DNA from: Candidatus Heimdallarchaeota archaeon B3_Heim
Lineage (GTDB): Archaea > Asgardarchaeota > Heimdallarchaeia > Hodarchaeales > Hodarchaeaceae
Direction of reading: 5' to 3'
Assembly (NCBI GenBank): GCA_003144275.1
Contig: NJBF01000024.1
Span: 1-64,000 of the forward strand
Length of the DNA: 64,000 bases
Under the pieces are notes generated by a model that was given only the letters and a program-made list of their open reading frames with translations, was not told where the DNA came from and made no database searches. Below, in pieces: positions 37,369-46,577 of the stretch. Position 1 is the stretch's first letter; the number at the start of each line of letters is the position of its first letter. Made by a program: the position numbers and the translations under genes.

Positions 37369-40300
37369 ATGACTCATTGGAAGAAGATAACTAAGAAATA
37401 TTTGCCTAACCTGTTAATCATTTCGTCATTAATAATAACAATCATACCAATAAATATGATAACATCAATTTATCTAATTGAAAGTGTAGAAAAGGATATT
37501 TATGGTAATTCGATCTTGAAGGGATCTGAAGGATTTACCAAGATTCCTAGATTGACACAAGAATCTTTTACCTACTTTTCTTATGGAGGTGAGGGAAGGG
37601 GTGAAAATCTTGACCTTTCTTCTCAACCTTTTAACAATAGATTACCAGATTTCGCTATTAGATCTCAAAAAGGGGAAGGTGGAAGCTCTTTCACAGTTGA
37701 AGATTATTTAACTCTAACGGGGAGTGATGCTGTTCCTGTAAATGATAATCATTGGCAAACAAATCCAGAAGAACATGAAGACCAGTATCCACTAACCATT
37801 CCAGCAAATTTTGTTAATTCTTCATTGACGCTGAACATTTCCGATGTCATAGCTATAGATGACTGGCGATTGATTGAAAATGACAGTGACTCAGCTGACC
37901 CCCGTACTTCCACAATTTTTTCTGAGTTTGCGCAGGAATTTGTGGTTGAGGAAGATTATGTTAACGTCTCCTCACTTCGCTTGTTCATCGATATGGATGA
38001 TACGGATGGGGGTGATGGGCAGAAACCCCATGGAAAGCTTTTACTTCTGAATGACACCTCAGGATCCCCTGATGATAGTGACGTGCTTCATAGTCAAGCT
38101 CTAGAAAGCCATTCCTCCATAGCGGGACTACTTGATGGAAATGATTGGGCAGGTTGGTTGGATTATTCTATTTCCCCCGAAGTGATTCTTCCGAAAGGAA
38201 CGTATTGGTTCGCTTTAAATGATACAAAGGATGGGGGTACGGGAAGCTGGAATTGGCACACCGTGGATGATAGTGGTCAAATCGATAATGGAGATGTCTA
38301 TTTCAAATTTGATCATGGAGATTCTTGGGGACCATATATCGCTTGTGATATCGTCATGATGCCCAAAGTCTGCCCAGTTAAGAATATCAGTTCCACCTAC
38401 CCAGCGAAAGAATATACTGATCCAACAGCGTTGGTATTTCAGTATAAAACATCAATTGACGCTACAAATTTGAGTACATTTACTATGTTCGAGGGAAATA
38501 TGACCAGTGATAACATACACACTTTTAATGTAAATACCTCTGTTAATTTCACGTTATCTTGGTGGATTGAAGTCAATTACACAAATAATCCTATTATCCC
38601 CTCAGTTCACTATTTTGTGGAAAACACAACAACATTACCAAAATGGAATCTTACTTTTGTTACAAATATTGTTTCTACAGTCTATAACATTCGAAATCGT
38701 TCCATAAATGTTTTTAATTTACCTAATGATTGGGCTGAAGGAGCAATTTTCCATGATGGTTCATTAGTTTATAATTCAACCAATTCTGGAGGATTTAATG
38801 GATCTATAGGTTATAATGATGGAGATAGTAACCTGATTGTCAACGCTTCTACTCTTTCTGGAACAAAAACCTGGGATATTTCCTTTAATGCACCTAATTA
38901 CATTACAGAGTTCAACTGGTTTGATCAGATTCTTGGATCAAATGTTACTTTCGCCACTTCTATGGATACACTTAAACCAAAAATTACATTTAAAACACCA
39001 AATGAAGGAGGGTATAATTTTAGTGTCTGGATTGAGTCTCAATCAGGAACGAGGATCTATACGGATTGTAATAAAACTGTGGGTGAGATAGCTAATGATT
39101 GGAACATTACGGAAACAACTGCATCGTTACCTGTAGTCAATGGAACTTATCAGACATATGCATTCTGGGAGAATACCACAGAAAATCAAGTGGGCTTCTA
39201 TGCTCGCAATATTACTGTTTTTATCCATACTACACCTATTATAAACGCCCCAACAGAGGTAATTGAAGATACTTCATTAGAGATTATAGTCTATTATAAC
39301 GCGACTCACAATTCAACTGGAGTAAATAATGCTAATGTGACTGGTATGCCAGATTGGGGGGATCAAAAACCCGTTCAATTTGAACATTCATATTCTCCTC
39401 ATGGATATTACAACTATACATGGGATATTAATAGTTCTCATTTAGCAGGCCAACAACTCAATATAACAATTTTTCTTGAAATGCCTTGGCATATAAACCA
39501 TACAGTTGTTTGGAATACAACTGTTGTCTATACCAGTACAATCACGGCATTAGATGTTCCAAATCCTTTGATTTTAGAATACGGACAGAGTTACCTTCTG
39601 AGAGTCAATTATTCATCGGGAACCACATTTATCTCTGGAGCTACTATGATTGTAGATGGAGATAATGAAAATTTTACAGAAGAACCGAAACATTTCTCCT
39701 ATCTGCTATACACAACAAATTACAATAGCGGGGAAAGTTATTCTAATCTACTTATTCACCTCAATAACTCGGGTTATCTTTCGCAAGAATTGTATTTCAA
39801 CTTGACCATCACGGCGGGGCCAACAAGTGTTCATCAGGCCTATACACCTATAATAGCCTCTATTTATTATACTGAGAGTTATTCATTTGCTGTGTTCTAT
39901 GAAAATACTGTGGATAATGAAGGAATCACAAATGCGGATTCTTCTACCAGTCATCCATCAGCGATTGATTTCTGGTATTCTAATTCAAGTGGATATTACT
40001 TTTTCAATTTGAGTTCAAGTTCGCTATCTCTAGGTTCTTATACAATTAACGTTACTCTTAATCATTCTATCTATCAAGAAAATTTCATATTACTGACATT
40101 CAACATTGTGGAAATGTCTACACAACCTTTAGATTCTTATAGTATTAGTAGTGATCAAATTATGGTAGAAGAAACCATTACAGTAACTATAGATGAGTTT
40201 CAAACTTACAAATCAGATAGCATTGGTACAATAGATAACGCATCAATTCTGTTAAATGGCTCCTCTGTTGATCCTAGTCTTGTTTCTTTTTCATCAAATG

Positions 40301-41658
40301 CTCCGTTTTCAATAGTACTAGACACAGCAGGTGTCCAATATGGAAAATACAATATGACGATCATTTTAAGCATTTATGGATATGAAAACCAAGCAATTTC
40401 ATTTAATGTTTCTATAGATGGATATGAAACAGAAATAAGTGTTGAAATAAAACCTGGAACGAACATCCGACAAGGTGAAGACATTATTTTTATTGCTACT
40501 TTAGCTTATGTCACTGAAGGTGGAGCTGGAGCGGGGGTCACTCAACAGGTTCCCCTAGGAAGAGTAATTATCACCTTTTATATTGTATTAGAATACGATA
40601 ATGGGACTACACAAATCTACGAGGGAACAGAACTGACTGATGATTCAAGTTATCGAGCTACGTACACTATTGATGGTATCTATACTATAGATGCTGTTAA
40701 ACTCACAAACATTACAATCCACTCATCTCCTGGCTTATCAGGCTTACCTTATACTTATAAGATGTCAGCTACTGAATTAGAAACCTATGAAATCCTTCCA
40801 CCAGCAATAGACATTTTTGAATTAATCACTACTGTTTTAATTGCTGTGGTAGTTGTATTGATCTCTTTAGTCATTGCAGTTAGCACTATTCGTGTATTTC
40901 GTCGTAGAAGAAGATCCCGTAAACAACTCATTTTAAGACATGATATTGCTGTTGAGCAAAGCTTTGAAGACATAAAATCGATTCGTTTAATTTTAGCTCG
41001 TCATCAATCAGGCTTACAATTCTATTCAGAAAAAACCATTGCTGAGCTCCAAACAGATACTGATGCTTTGTCTGGTATGAGTGCTGCTTTGTCCTCTTTC
41101 ATGGAAGAACTGTCAGAAAGCATGACTTCCCAGTCTGAGGAGGTAAAAGAGCGTGATAAAATTGAATTTCTCAGTCGTGAGGGTTTACACATGTTAATTT
41201 GGCACGGTAATCATTCCAGTTTTATCATTATCTCCGAGGTGCGATTACCTGAGTATTTCCAATCTCATTTGAAAGCTTTGGGAAACGAACTTGAGGATAA
41301 ATACACGGCTGAATTGCAAGACTTCTATAGCAGCGACCAAATCCCTAATACCGTTGTTAAGAAGATGGTAAGGAAGTATATCCCTCTCCACTACTTTTCT
41401 GCTTACGTAGCAAACGAAGGAGTTCTCACACTTGATTCTGTGAAGTTATCACGAAAACAGGCTAAGATGTTCAACGAAATTAAGAAGGTGATGTTTAAAA
41501 TTGAAGGAGCCCATTATTTCTTCTCTGAACAAATTATTTCGCATCTTTCCAAACGGTATAAACGTAGTGAAGCCATAGAATTCCTGGATCAGGCGATTAA
41601 AATCAATCTACTTATTGAAGCTGAACAAGAAGATTTACTGCAGTTGACTAAACTTTGA
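37369..41658 (+). CDS. Transmembrane receptor-like protein with shared ectodomain and longin/roadblock-like cytosolic domain
   Basis: A 1429-residue paralogue of the preceding giant protein. Residues 11-35 are a signal/anchor helix. Residues ~105-410 repeat the same N-terminal module, and the last two extracellular beta domains (about 920-1140) also align with those of the giant protein, but the nine-repeat region is replaced by other sequon-rich domains. A membrane helix at about 1152-1176 is followed by RVFRRRRRSRK and a 250-residue cytosolic part. There, LILARHQSGLQFYSEK, then DALSGMSAALSSFMEEL, then LHMLIWHGNHSSFIIISEV and KALGNELEDKY have the layout of archaeal longin/roadblock-like signalling domains that act with small GTPases. 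The end looks like a winged helix. AAGGG lies eight bases before ATG. Confidence 0.82.
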   Translation: MTHWKKITKKYLPNLLIISSLIITIIPINMITSIYLIESVEKDIYGNSILKGSEGFTKIPRLTQESFTYFSYGGEGRGENLDLSSQPFNNRLPDFAIRSQKGEGGSSFTVEDYLTLTGSDAVPVNDNHWQTNPEEHEDQYPLTIPANFVNSSLTLNISDVIAIDDWRLIENDSDSADPRTSTIFSEFAQEFVVEEDYVNVSSLRLFIDMDDTDGGDGQKPHGKLLLLNDTSGSPDDSDVLHSQALESHSSIAGLLDGNDWAGWLDYSISPEVILPKGTYWFALNDTKDGGTGSWNWHTVDDSGQIDNGDVYFKFDHGDSWGPYIACDIVMMPKVCPVKNISSTYPAKEYTDPTALVFQYKTSIDATNLSTFTMFEGNMTSDNIHTFNVNTSVNFTLSWWIEVNYTNNPIIPSVHYFVENTTTLPKWNLTFVTNIVSTVYNIRNRSINVFNLPNDWAEGAIFHDGSLVYNSTNSGGFNGSIGYNDGDSNLIVNASTLSGTKTWDISFNAPNYITEFNWFDQILGSNVTFATSMDTLKPKITFKTPNEGGYNFSVWIESQSGTRIYTDCNKTVGEIANDWNITETTASLPVVNGTYQTYAFWENTTENQVGFYARNITVFIHTTPIINAPTEVIEDTSLEIIVYYNATHNSTGVNNANVTGMPDWGDQKPVQFEHSYSPHGYYNYTWDINSSHLAGQQLNITIFLEMPWHINHTVVWNTTVVYTSTITALDVPNPLILEYGQSYLLRVNYSSGTTFISGATMIVDGDNENFTEEPKHFSYLLYTTNYNSGESYSNLLIHLNNSGYLSQELYFNLTITAGPTSVHQAYTPIIASIYYTESYSFAVFYENTVDNEGITNADSSTSHPSAIDFWYSNSSGYYFFNLSSSSLSLGSYTINVTLNHSIYQENFILLTFNIVEMSTQPLDSYSISSDQIMVEETITVTIDEFQTYKSDSIGTIDNASILLNGSSVDPSLVSFSSNAPFSIVLDTAGVQYGKYNMTIILSIYGYENQAISFNVSIDGYETEISVEIKPGTNIRQGEDIIFIATLAYVTEGGAGAGVTQQVPLGRVIITFYIVLEYDNGTTQIYEGTELTDDSSYRATYTIDGIYTIDAVKLTNITIHSSPGLSGLPYTYKMSATELETYEILPPAIDIFELITTVLIAVVVVLISLVIAVSTIRVFRRRRRSRKQLILRHDIAVEQSFEDIKSIRLILARHQSGLQFYSEKTIAELQTDTDALSGMSAALSSFMEELSESMTSQSEEVKERDKIEFLSREGLHMLIWHGNHSSFIIISEVRLPEYFQSHLKALGNELEDKYTAELQDFYSSDQIPNTVVKKMVRKYIPLHYFSAYVANEGVLTLDSVKLSRKQAKMFNEIKKVMFKIEGAHYFFSEQIISHLSKRYKRSEAIEFLDQAIKINLLIEAEQEDLLQLTKL

Positions 41659-41691
41659 CAAACCAAAATTGATGATTGGAGCAATTATCTT

Positions 41692-42615
41692 ATGATAGGG
41701 AATTATTATCGATTTTGGCTCATTAACGAGCAAGGTTTGTATATTATCGACCAAAAACTTCAACGTCAAATAATCCTTACAAAAACTGATGAAGATAAAT
41801 TGATTGCTGAACTTTATAATGATCCAGCTCTTGAAATGGATGATACTGCTATACTTCAGAAGAATCTACCTGAGTATGCGTTTTCTCGTTTATATTATCA
41901 GAAGTACAAGAAAGATTTATACATTCTTTTAGCAGACGAAATGATTGATATCACGGACATCGATTTACAGCTCCAAACTCGGCGAAAAGAGCGTGATACA
42001 CAACGAAAGAATTTAATAGGTATTGTAGTGGCAGCTTTTGATGATGCTAGGGGACCTAAGGTGGTTTATAGTCCCAGTTTCATTAATGAGGAAACTACAT
42101 TGTTACTAGCCGTACAAGGGCAGACAATATCCTATATGGGGAAACTAAACGAATTTAAGGCTGGATTTAAGGAACCTCTAAATGTTCCCAATCGTACGGA
42201 TATGATACATGTAAGTTACGATTTCTTGGTTCCTGCTCCAAATAGTAAAGATCCTAGAATTGCATTGACAGGCAGGGTAATGAACTTATTTTTACTATTT
42301 CCTCGCAATTTACCATATTTAAAGGAAAAATCATTTTTACAATTCATTGAATCATTTATTGAGGAGTGGGTCCGTAATTGGATCGACTTTCAGAAAGAGA
42401 ATGAGGGTAAATATCCAGTCAAATGGTTTGATGATCTCGTAGAAAATTTACGATCAACGGTAAATATTGCTATCGATTTAGCGACTCACGATGAAAGAGA
42501 AATAAGAAAACTAAAAGACTTTGTAATGGATATTCTAGCTCAAAATCAAGTCCTAACATATCAAGTCCAGAAGTTAAAGAAAAAAATTAGGAAGCTAGAA
42601 GGGAAGGAGCCCTAA
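41692..42615 (+). CDS. Longin-like domain protein with C-terminal coiled coil
   Basis: A 307-residue soluble protein not assigned to a named family. An N-terminal beta-rich part (YYRFWLINEQGLYIIDQKL) may be a first small domain. The central region begins LIGIVVAAFDDARGPKVVYS near residue 108 and continues TTLLLAVQGQTISYMGKL and GRVMNLFLLFPRN. A hydrophobic strand followed by a Gly-Pro turn and VVYS is the hallmark of the N-terminal longin domains of eukaryotic NPRL2/folliculin/DENN-type proteins. The last 60 residues are a Lys-rich coiled coil. The gene starts 34 bases after the receptor gene with GGAG upstream, so it is probably co-transcribed with it. A role with small GTPases at the membrane is inference from the fold pattern and context. 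Confidence 0.6.
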   Translation: MIGNYYRFWLINEQGLYIIDQKLQRQIILTKTDEDKLIAELYNDPALEMDDTAILQKNLPEYAFSRLYYQKYKKDLYILLADEMIDITDIDLQLQTRRKERDTQRKNLIGIVVAAFDDARGPKVVYSPSFINEETTLLLAVQGQTISYMGKLNEFKAGFKEPLNVPNRTDMIHVSYDFLVPAPNSKDPRIALTGRVMNLFLLFPRNLPYLKEKSFLQFIESFIEEWVRNWIDFQKENEGKYPVKWFDDLVENLRSTVNIAIDLATHDEREIRKLKDFVMDILAQNQVLTYQVQKLKKKIRKLEGKEP

Positions 42616-42926
42616 TGTTCCTCACTGAATGCTATTAAATTGATACTATCATAATATAGCTTGTTTTGTTTTATTTTTTACATGCTTTCCAAATTTTATG
42701 CCCTTTATTCATAATGTCGGATCCAAGAGACGAATAAATGGAAAAGAGAGAAAATATGCACGAAGTTAATTCAATAAGCTACATAAATAAAGGTCAACAT
42801 AGTAGGTTAGACAATTCAAATCGAATGAAGGAAATTCCTTCACTGAAAAAATCTCTTTGATTTTGGTTAAAAGAGAGAATAAAAATCGAAAACTACTTAT
42901 TAACTCACATTAAAGGTTGATTGTTC
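42616..42926. other. Intergenic region upstream of the gelsolin gene
   Basis: A 311-base AT-rich gap. A 40-codon frame (42738-42860) has no ribosome-binding site and a low-information sequence, and is not called. The gelsolin promoter should lie in the last 100 bases. Confidence 0.5.
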
Positions 42927-44156
42927 ATGCGTGTGTTACATGTTCAAGGAAAAAAACTAGTTGAAATAAACAAGAAAAATGGATCCTTTGAATTCTTGAA
43001 TGGGGACGTATATATCATTGATAATTCTGATGTCTCCGCAGGCCTCAAGAAAAAGGTGTTCATCTGGTTAGGATCTCAAGCATATGCTGATGATAGAGCA
43101 GTTGGTGCTTGGGCTGCAAAACAATTGGATCTCGCTGATAAAGAAATAGATATCGACACTGAAGTCGAAGGAAATGAATCAGCTGAGTTTAAAGGATTAT
43201 TAGAATTCGTAGTCGTGACAGGAGACACACCTGGCTTTCTAAAGCACGTAGAAGTAAATAAAGAAGACATTAGCTATGCTCTTTACAGAGTCCGTGATAC
43301 TGATCTTTCAGATGGTTCATCATCAGATGATATAGCAATTGAAAAAGTACCTTTGAACCGTGAAAGCTTTGTCTCTGATGACGTATTTGTATTGGATGCT
43401 TTCGATGATCTGTATGTCTGGGTTGGTGCCAGCTCACAGATCGGTGAAAAAGTTGCAGGAAATCGTGTGGCACGGAAATTAGATGTAGATCGTGATAGAA
43501 CCCCCATGGTTTACCAAATTAGAGAAGGGTACGAACCAGAGGGTTTTTGGGATCTTTTTAATTCCATAAGCAGCAGTGGTTTAACACGGAAAGACGATTC
43601 ATCTGCTATTAGTGCAAGTATGAGTGGTTCTCTTACTGATCTAACTGCTCCAGTAGAACCAGCAACACCTCCTGCTGAATTAGCTCCTCCACCTTCTAGT
43701 ACTTCAACAGGTGAAATTTCAGGTCCACCACGAGAAGAACAATACGTTCCAAAACCTCCTCCAATAAAAGATGAACCTAAACCAAAACCCGAACCTACAC
43801 CCCAACCAGTTCAGACTGGTTTCGGAGTAGCGCCCACAGCCCCCGTACCATCTAGAAAGACCCAATATACTTTATATTATGTCGACGGTGAATTTACTGA
43901 ATTAGGGGGAAGTGAATCTGCAACTCTTGAGATCAATGAGTCCACAAAGACAGCTGTTCTTTCATTTGCGGGGGGGTCAAGTTTAATAGCCCAAAGAACT
44001 GCTGGCCGCCAAGCACGAGGTATTTGTAAATCAGGTTTCGCTGTTAAGGCAGGTTACAGAATTGGCATAAAATGTGACCTTCAAGAAGTTCGTGGGGAAG
44101 AGGACATGGAACAGCGAGTTCAAAGATATAGAGAAGAAGGACGCAAATACGTTTAA
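42927..44156 (+). CDS. Two-domain gelsolin-like protein with proline-rich linker
   Basis: A 409-residue protein with two gelsolin domains. The first spans about 1-115 with KVFIWLGSQAYADDRAVGAW. The second spans about 115-215 with DDVFVLDAFDDLYVWVGAS, GEKVAGNRVARKL and the typical end IREGYEPEGFWDLF. A Ser/Pro linker (230-325) carries runs such as PKPPPIKDEPKPKPEP. A C-terminal beta domain of about 85 residues ends in a basic helix. Gelsolin domains bind actin and often Ca2+; Asgard gelsolins have been shown in the literature to sever or regulate actin. The proline-rich segment could bind profilin- or SH3-like partners (inference). Start: the frame opens at a TTG (42921), but the ATG two codons later has AGGT at proper spacing. 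Confidence 0.88.
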   Translation: MRVLHVQGKKLVEINKKNGSFEFLNGDVYIIDNSDVSAGLKKKVFIWLGSQAYADDRAVGAWAAKQLDLADKEIDIDTEVEGNESAEFKGLLEFVVVTGDTPGFLKHVEVNKEDISYALYRVRDTDLSDGSSSDDIAIEKVPLNRESFVSDDVFVLDAFDDLYVWVGASSQIGEKVAGNRVARKLDVDRDRTPMVYQIREGYEPEGFWDLFNSISSSGLTRKDDSSAISASMSGSLTDLTAPVEPATPPAELAPPPSSTSTGEISGPPREEQYVPKPPPIKDEPKPKPEPTPQPVQTGFGVAPTAPVPSRKTQYTLYYVDGEFTELGGSESATLEINESTKTAVLSFAGGSSLIAQRTAGRQARGICKSGFAVKAGYRIGIKCDLQEVRGEEDMEQRVQRYREEGRKYV

Positions 44157-44210
44157 TTCTACTCCTTCACTTTTTTTCCCTTTTTTTTTATAGTTTCTAA
44201 TCACTTATCT

Positions 44211-45419
44211 TCATAAGGATAAGACAATCTCATTATGTATTTGAAGCATTTCTTCTAGAATTAACGAAATCGTTTCGGGAACGTCAGAAAGAACATTCAA
44301 TGGAATACACCTTTTTGCGTTCACACTAGCCAGTAAAATTTCATTTAACCCCCGAAGAATCATATCAGGAGAAAACCATGGTCTTTTGGAAGCCCACCAC
44401 TGTTGACAGCTGTGTATTCCACGATCTAAAAAAGTACGAGCATTATCAAATAGTCGTTTTTGATCTGAATCCATTATTTCATAATATTTCTGGAGTAGAT
44501 TAACGGTCGTAAGGGCATACATTATGAACTGATGTTGTTTTTGATGTAATTCATTCGATGGTTCAAACCACAAGGGAAACGGTACATTTCTCTCTAAATC
44601 ATAAGGCATGGTACTCCAACTGGAAGCTCTTGGTATTTGGGTCTCCCCCTTGGGAAATTTTTCAACAATCTCAGACACTGTACACAAACGAATATCATGC
44701 CTTGAAGGTAAATCATGGAATAATGGTAATAAAAAGTCTTTAATAGAATGTTTAACATGGTGTCCGAATGTTTCTCCGTCCATTGCAAGAATAATATAAT
44801 AATCATGATCCTGTGCCTTGTATTTAAGTCGGTTTGCAAAAGCTTCTACATTGTTTAGCTTATCAAAAGCACAGTCAATTGAAATATAATCATCTCGAAA
44901 AACAAGATTTATCCCGCTTGAATGATGCTGTGAGATTACTGTTGTGGGAAAATCAGGCAAAGTATTTGCGATCCCTGATGCAATTACCCAATCAAACTTT
45001 AATTTTCTTAATGCAGGAAAAATTTCCTCGCTAATAGCCATTTCAGGAGGAAAAAAGCCTCTTGGTTTATACACACTCCCAAAGTATTTCTTATTAGTAT
45101 CATTATTCAGCTGAATTTGTCTAATTACTTCAGGTTCTGGAATGAGGGGTAATAGAGGATGAAACTTTGCAGAACCTGTGAAATCAATCTGATTCCGAGA
45201 TGCCAATGTTGTTATCTCTTCAATAATTTCTCCATATCCATAATCATCAAGTTGCTCTGTTAAAGTGGCATTAATGTTTAAGCTAATCTTTGTCTGAGGA
45301 TTTTCTTTAAGAGCATTAACAAGGGGACGGTAGGATTCATTGACAATCTTCTTGACGACAGGAGCTATCTGTACAGGAGGTTGATAGATATGCAATAGAA
45401 ATGCAAAGTATACAGTCAT
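44211..45419 (-). CDS. Glycoside hydrolase family 57 protein
   Basis: A 402-residue GH57 (beta/alpha)7 enzyme. The five family regions can be followed: HIYQPP (residues 10-15), the GSAKFHPLLPLIP segment near 82, GFFPPEMA near 122 with the catalytic Glu, and MDGETFGHH near 215 with the acid/base Asp. GH57 members are alpha-amylases, 4-alpha-glucanotransferases, branching enzymes or alpha-galactosidases acting on alpha-glucans. This protein is shorter than branching enzymes. A PLWFEPSNELH segment and a helical C-terminal domain complete it. GGGGAT lies upstream of the ATG. It is convergent with the gelsolin gene and followed upstream by an enoyl-CoA hydratase. Confidence 0.83.
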   Translation of the reverse strand: MTVYFAFLLHIYQPPVQIAPVVKKIVNESYRPLVNALKENPQTKISLNINATLTEQLDDYGYGEIIEEITTLASRNQIDFTGSAKFHPLLPLIPEPEVIRQIQLNNDTNKKYFGSVYKPRGFFPPEMAISEEIFPALRKLKFDWVIASGIANTLPDFPTTVISQHHSSGINLVFRDDYISIDCAFDKLNNVEAFANRLKYKAQDHDYYIILAMDGETFGHHVKHSIKDFLLPLFHDLPSRHDIRLCTVSEIVEKFPKGETQIPRASSWSTMPYDLERNVPFPLWFEPSNELHQKQHQFIMYALTTVNLLQKYYEIMDSDQKRLFDNARTFLDRGIHSCQQWWASKRPWFSPDMILRGLNEILLASVNAKRCIPLNVLSDVPETISLILEEMLQIHNEIVLSL

Positions 45420-45449
45420 TTGAAATCCCCAGCTTTTGTTGGTTGATTG

Positions 45450-46199
45450 TTAGAATTTTCCCATCGCTTCCTTTAGAAGGACTCGTGTATCGTGACTGTA
45501 CCAACTATCAACAAACGATCTAATATGAGAATCTAATCCTGTTTTTATTTGATCAACTACTGGCATCTTTAAGTCAAGTTTGATCTTTGCAAAGGTTAAT
45601 GATGGATTTTTAGCCAATGATTGGCATTTATCCAATGAATATTCAAATAATTCATCAGGAGGAATAATTTCATCGATAATTCCAATTTCTAGAAGCGATT
45701 CAGGTGGGTGAAATTCACCGTTATAAACAAAATCTTTTGTATGCTCTGATCCAATCATATTTTCGAGAATCTGTAAAGCAGGATAAGGTACTGGTACTCC
45801 CAATTTAATTTCATTCAATCCCATAAGTTTCCTTTCCTGAGAAATGAATCTATAATCACAACAAAGCGCCAAGATGCACCCACCAGCTATGGCATGCCCA
45901 TTTATTATTGCAATAGTCGGTTTAGGGAATAGATATAATTCAATACATAATTCATTAAATGCAGTATAAAATTGAGTAAATTTCTCTCTAGTATATTCAT
46001 ATAATTCGGGAATGTTAAGCCCGATGGAGAAGAATTTCGTATTAGCGCTAGTTAGGATGATAGCCCTAATTTCCTCGTCACTACCCATCTCAAGTAATTT
46101 TGCTCTTAGTTCAGAGACCAATTTAGGGCCAATAGCATTTGTTACTTCATTATTTAATTCAATAACTGCGATTTTTTGCTTAATTGTAATTTTTAGCAT
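45450..46199 (-). CDS. Enoyl-CoA hydratase/isomerase family protein
   Basis: A 249-residue crotonase-fold protein. The oxyanion-hole segment is AIINGHAIAGGCILALCCDYRF near 100, and LMGLNEIKLGVPVP near 132 carries a conserved Glu. FFSIGLNIPELYE near 55 is the acyl-CoA-binding loop. The second catalytic Glu of hydratases is not obvious, so an isomerase (ECI-like) role is equally possible. It is a short family member without fusion. GAGGGT sits at good spacing before the ATG. It may act with the thiolase elsewhere in this window in acyl-CoA metabolism (inference). Confidence 0.83.
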   Translation of the reverse strand: MLKITIKQKIAVIELNNEVTNAIGPKLVSELRAKLLEMGSDEEIRAIILTSANTKFFSIGLNIPELYEYTREKFTQFYTAFNELCIELYLFPKPTIAIINGHAIAGGCILALCCDYRFISQERKLMGLNEIKLGVPVPYPALQILENMIGSEHTKDFVYNGEFHPPESLLEIGIIDEIIPPDELFEYSLDKCQSLAKNPSLTFAKIKLDLKMPVVDQIKTGLDSHIRSFVDSWYSHDTRVLLKEAMGKF

Positions 46200-46323
46200 G
46201 ATTCATACCCTCTGTTTGAAAATTTCTTTTAACTAATTCTCATTAAGAATGCCAAAGTTCTTTTATTTTCAGTTAATAAATCGACCTATCTTCAATCTAG
46301 TGCATCTTTTTTCGGTGAAAATT

Positions 46324-46488
46324 ATGTTAACATTTAAAGAAAAAGCAAGTTATGGTATAGGAAGGCTTGGATCATCTATTACTATTGATATGGCTGATCT
46401 TTTTACTGGTTTTGTCAGCACTCTTTCATCTATTTTCATTTTTGAATCAGAAAAAATAGAAGTTGTCTTTCTTTTAACATCGAATTAA
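46324..46488 (+). pseudogene. Remnant of a GPH/MFS-type cation symporter
   Basis: A 54-residue frame beginning MLTFKEKASYGIGRLGSS and running to DMADLFTGFV looks like the extreme N-terminus of glycoside-pentoside-hexuronide:cation symporters, which start with a similar KEKxSYGxGxLG motif. The full family length is about 450 residues. Here the match fades after about 35 residues and a stop follows, 90 bases before serS. Most of the transporter has been deleted. Confidence 0.5.
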
Positions 46489-46537
46489 ACGTAAAACAAT
46501 TTAATTAGTTATTTTCTCGCTAGTTTTGACTCGTTTA

Positions 46538-46554
46538 CAAATTTAATATATATA
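46538..46554 (+). promoter_or_regulatory. Likely TATA box of serS
   Basis: A purine-flanked ATTTAATATATATA run lies 25-40 bases before the serS ATG, the right place for an archaeal TATA box giving a very short or no leader. An AAGGT also lies between it and the start codon. Confidence 0.4.
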
Positions 46555-46577
46555 CGAATCCCCTAAGGTAATTTGTG

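Noticed and set aside
42738..42860. 40-codon ORF upstream of the gelsolin gene
   Set aside because: No ribosome-binding site and low-information sequence, so it is likely leader DNA.
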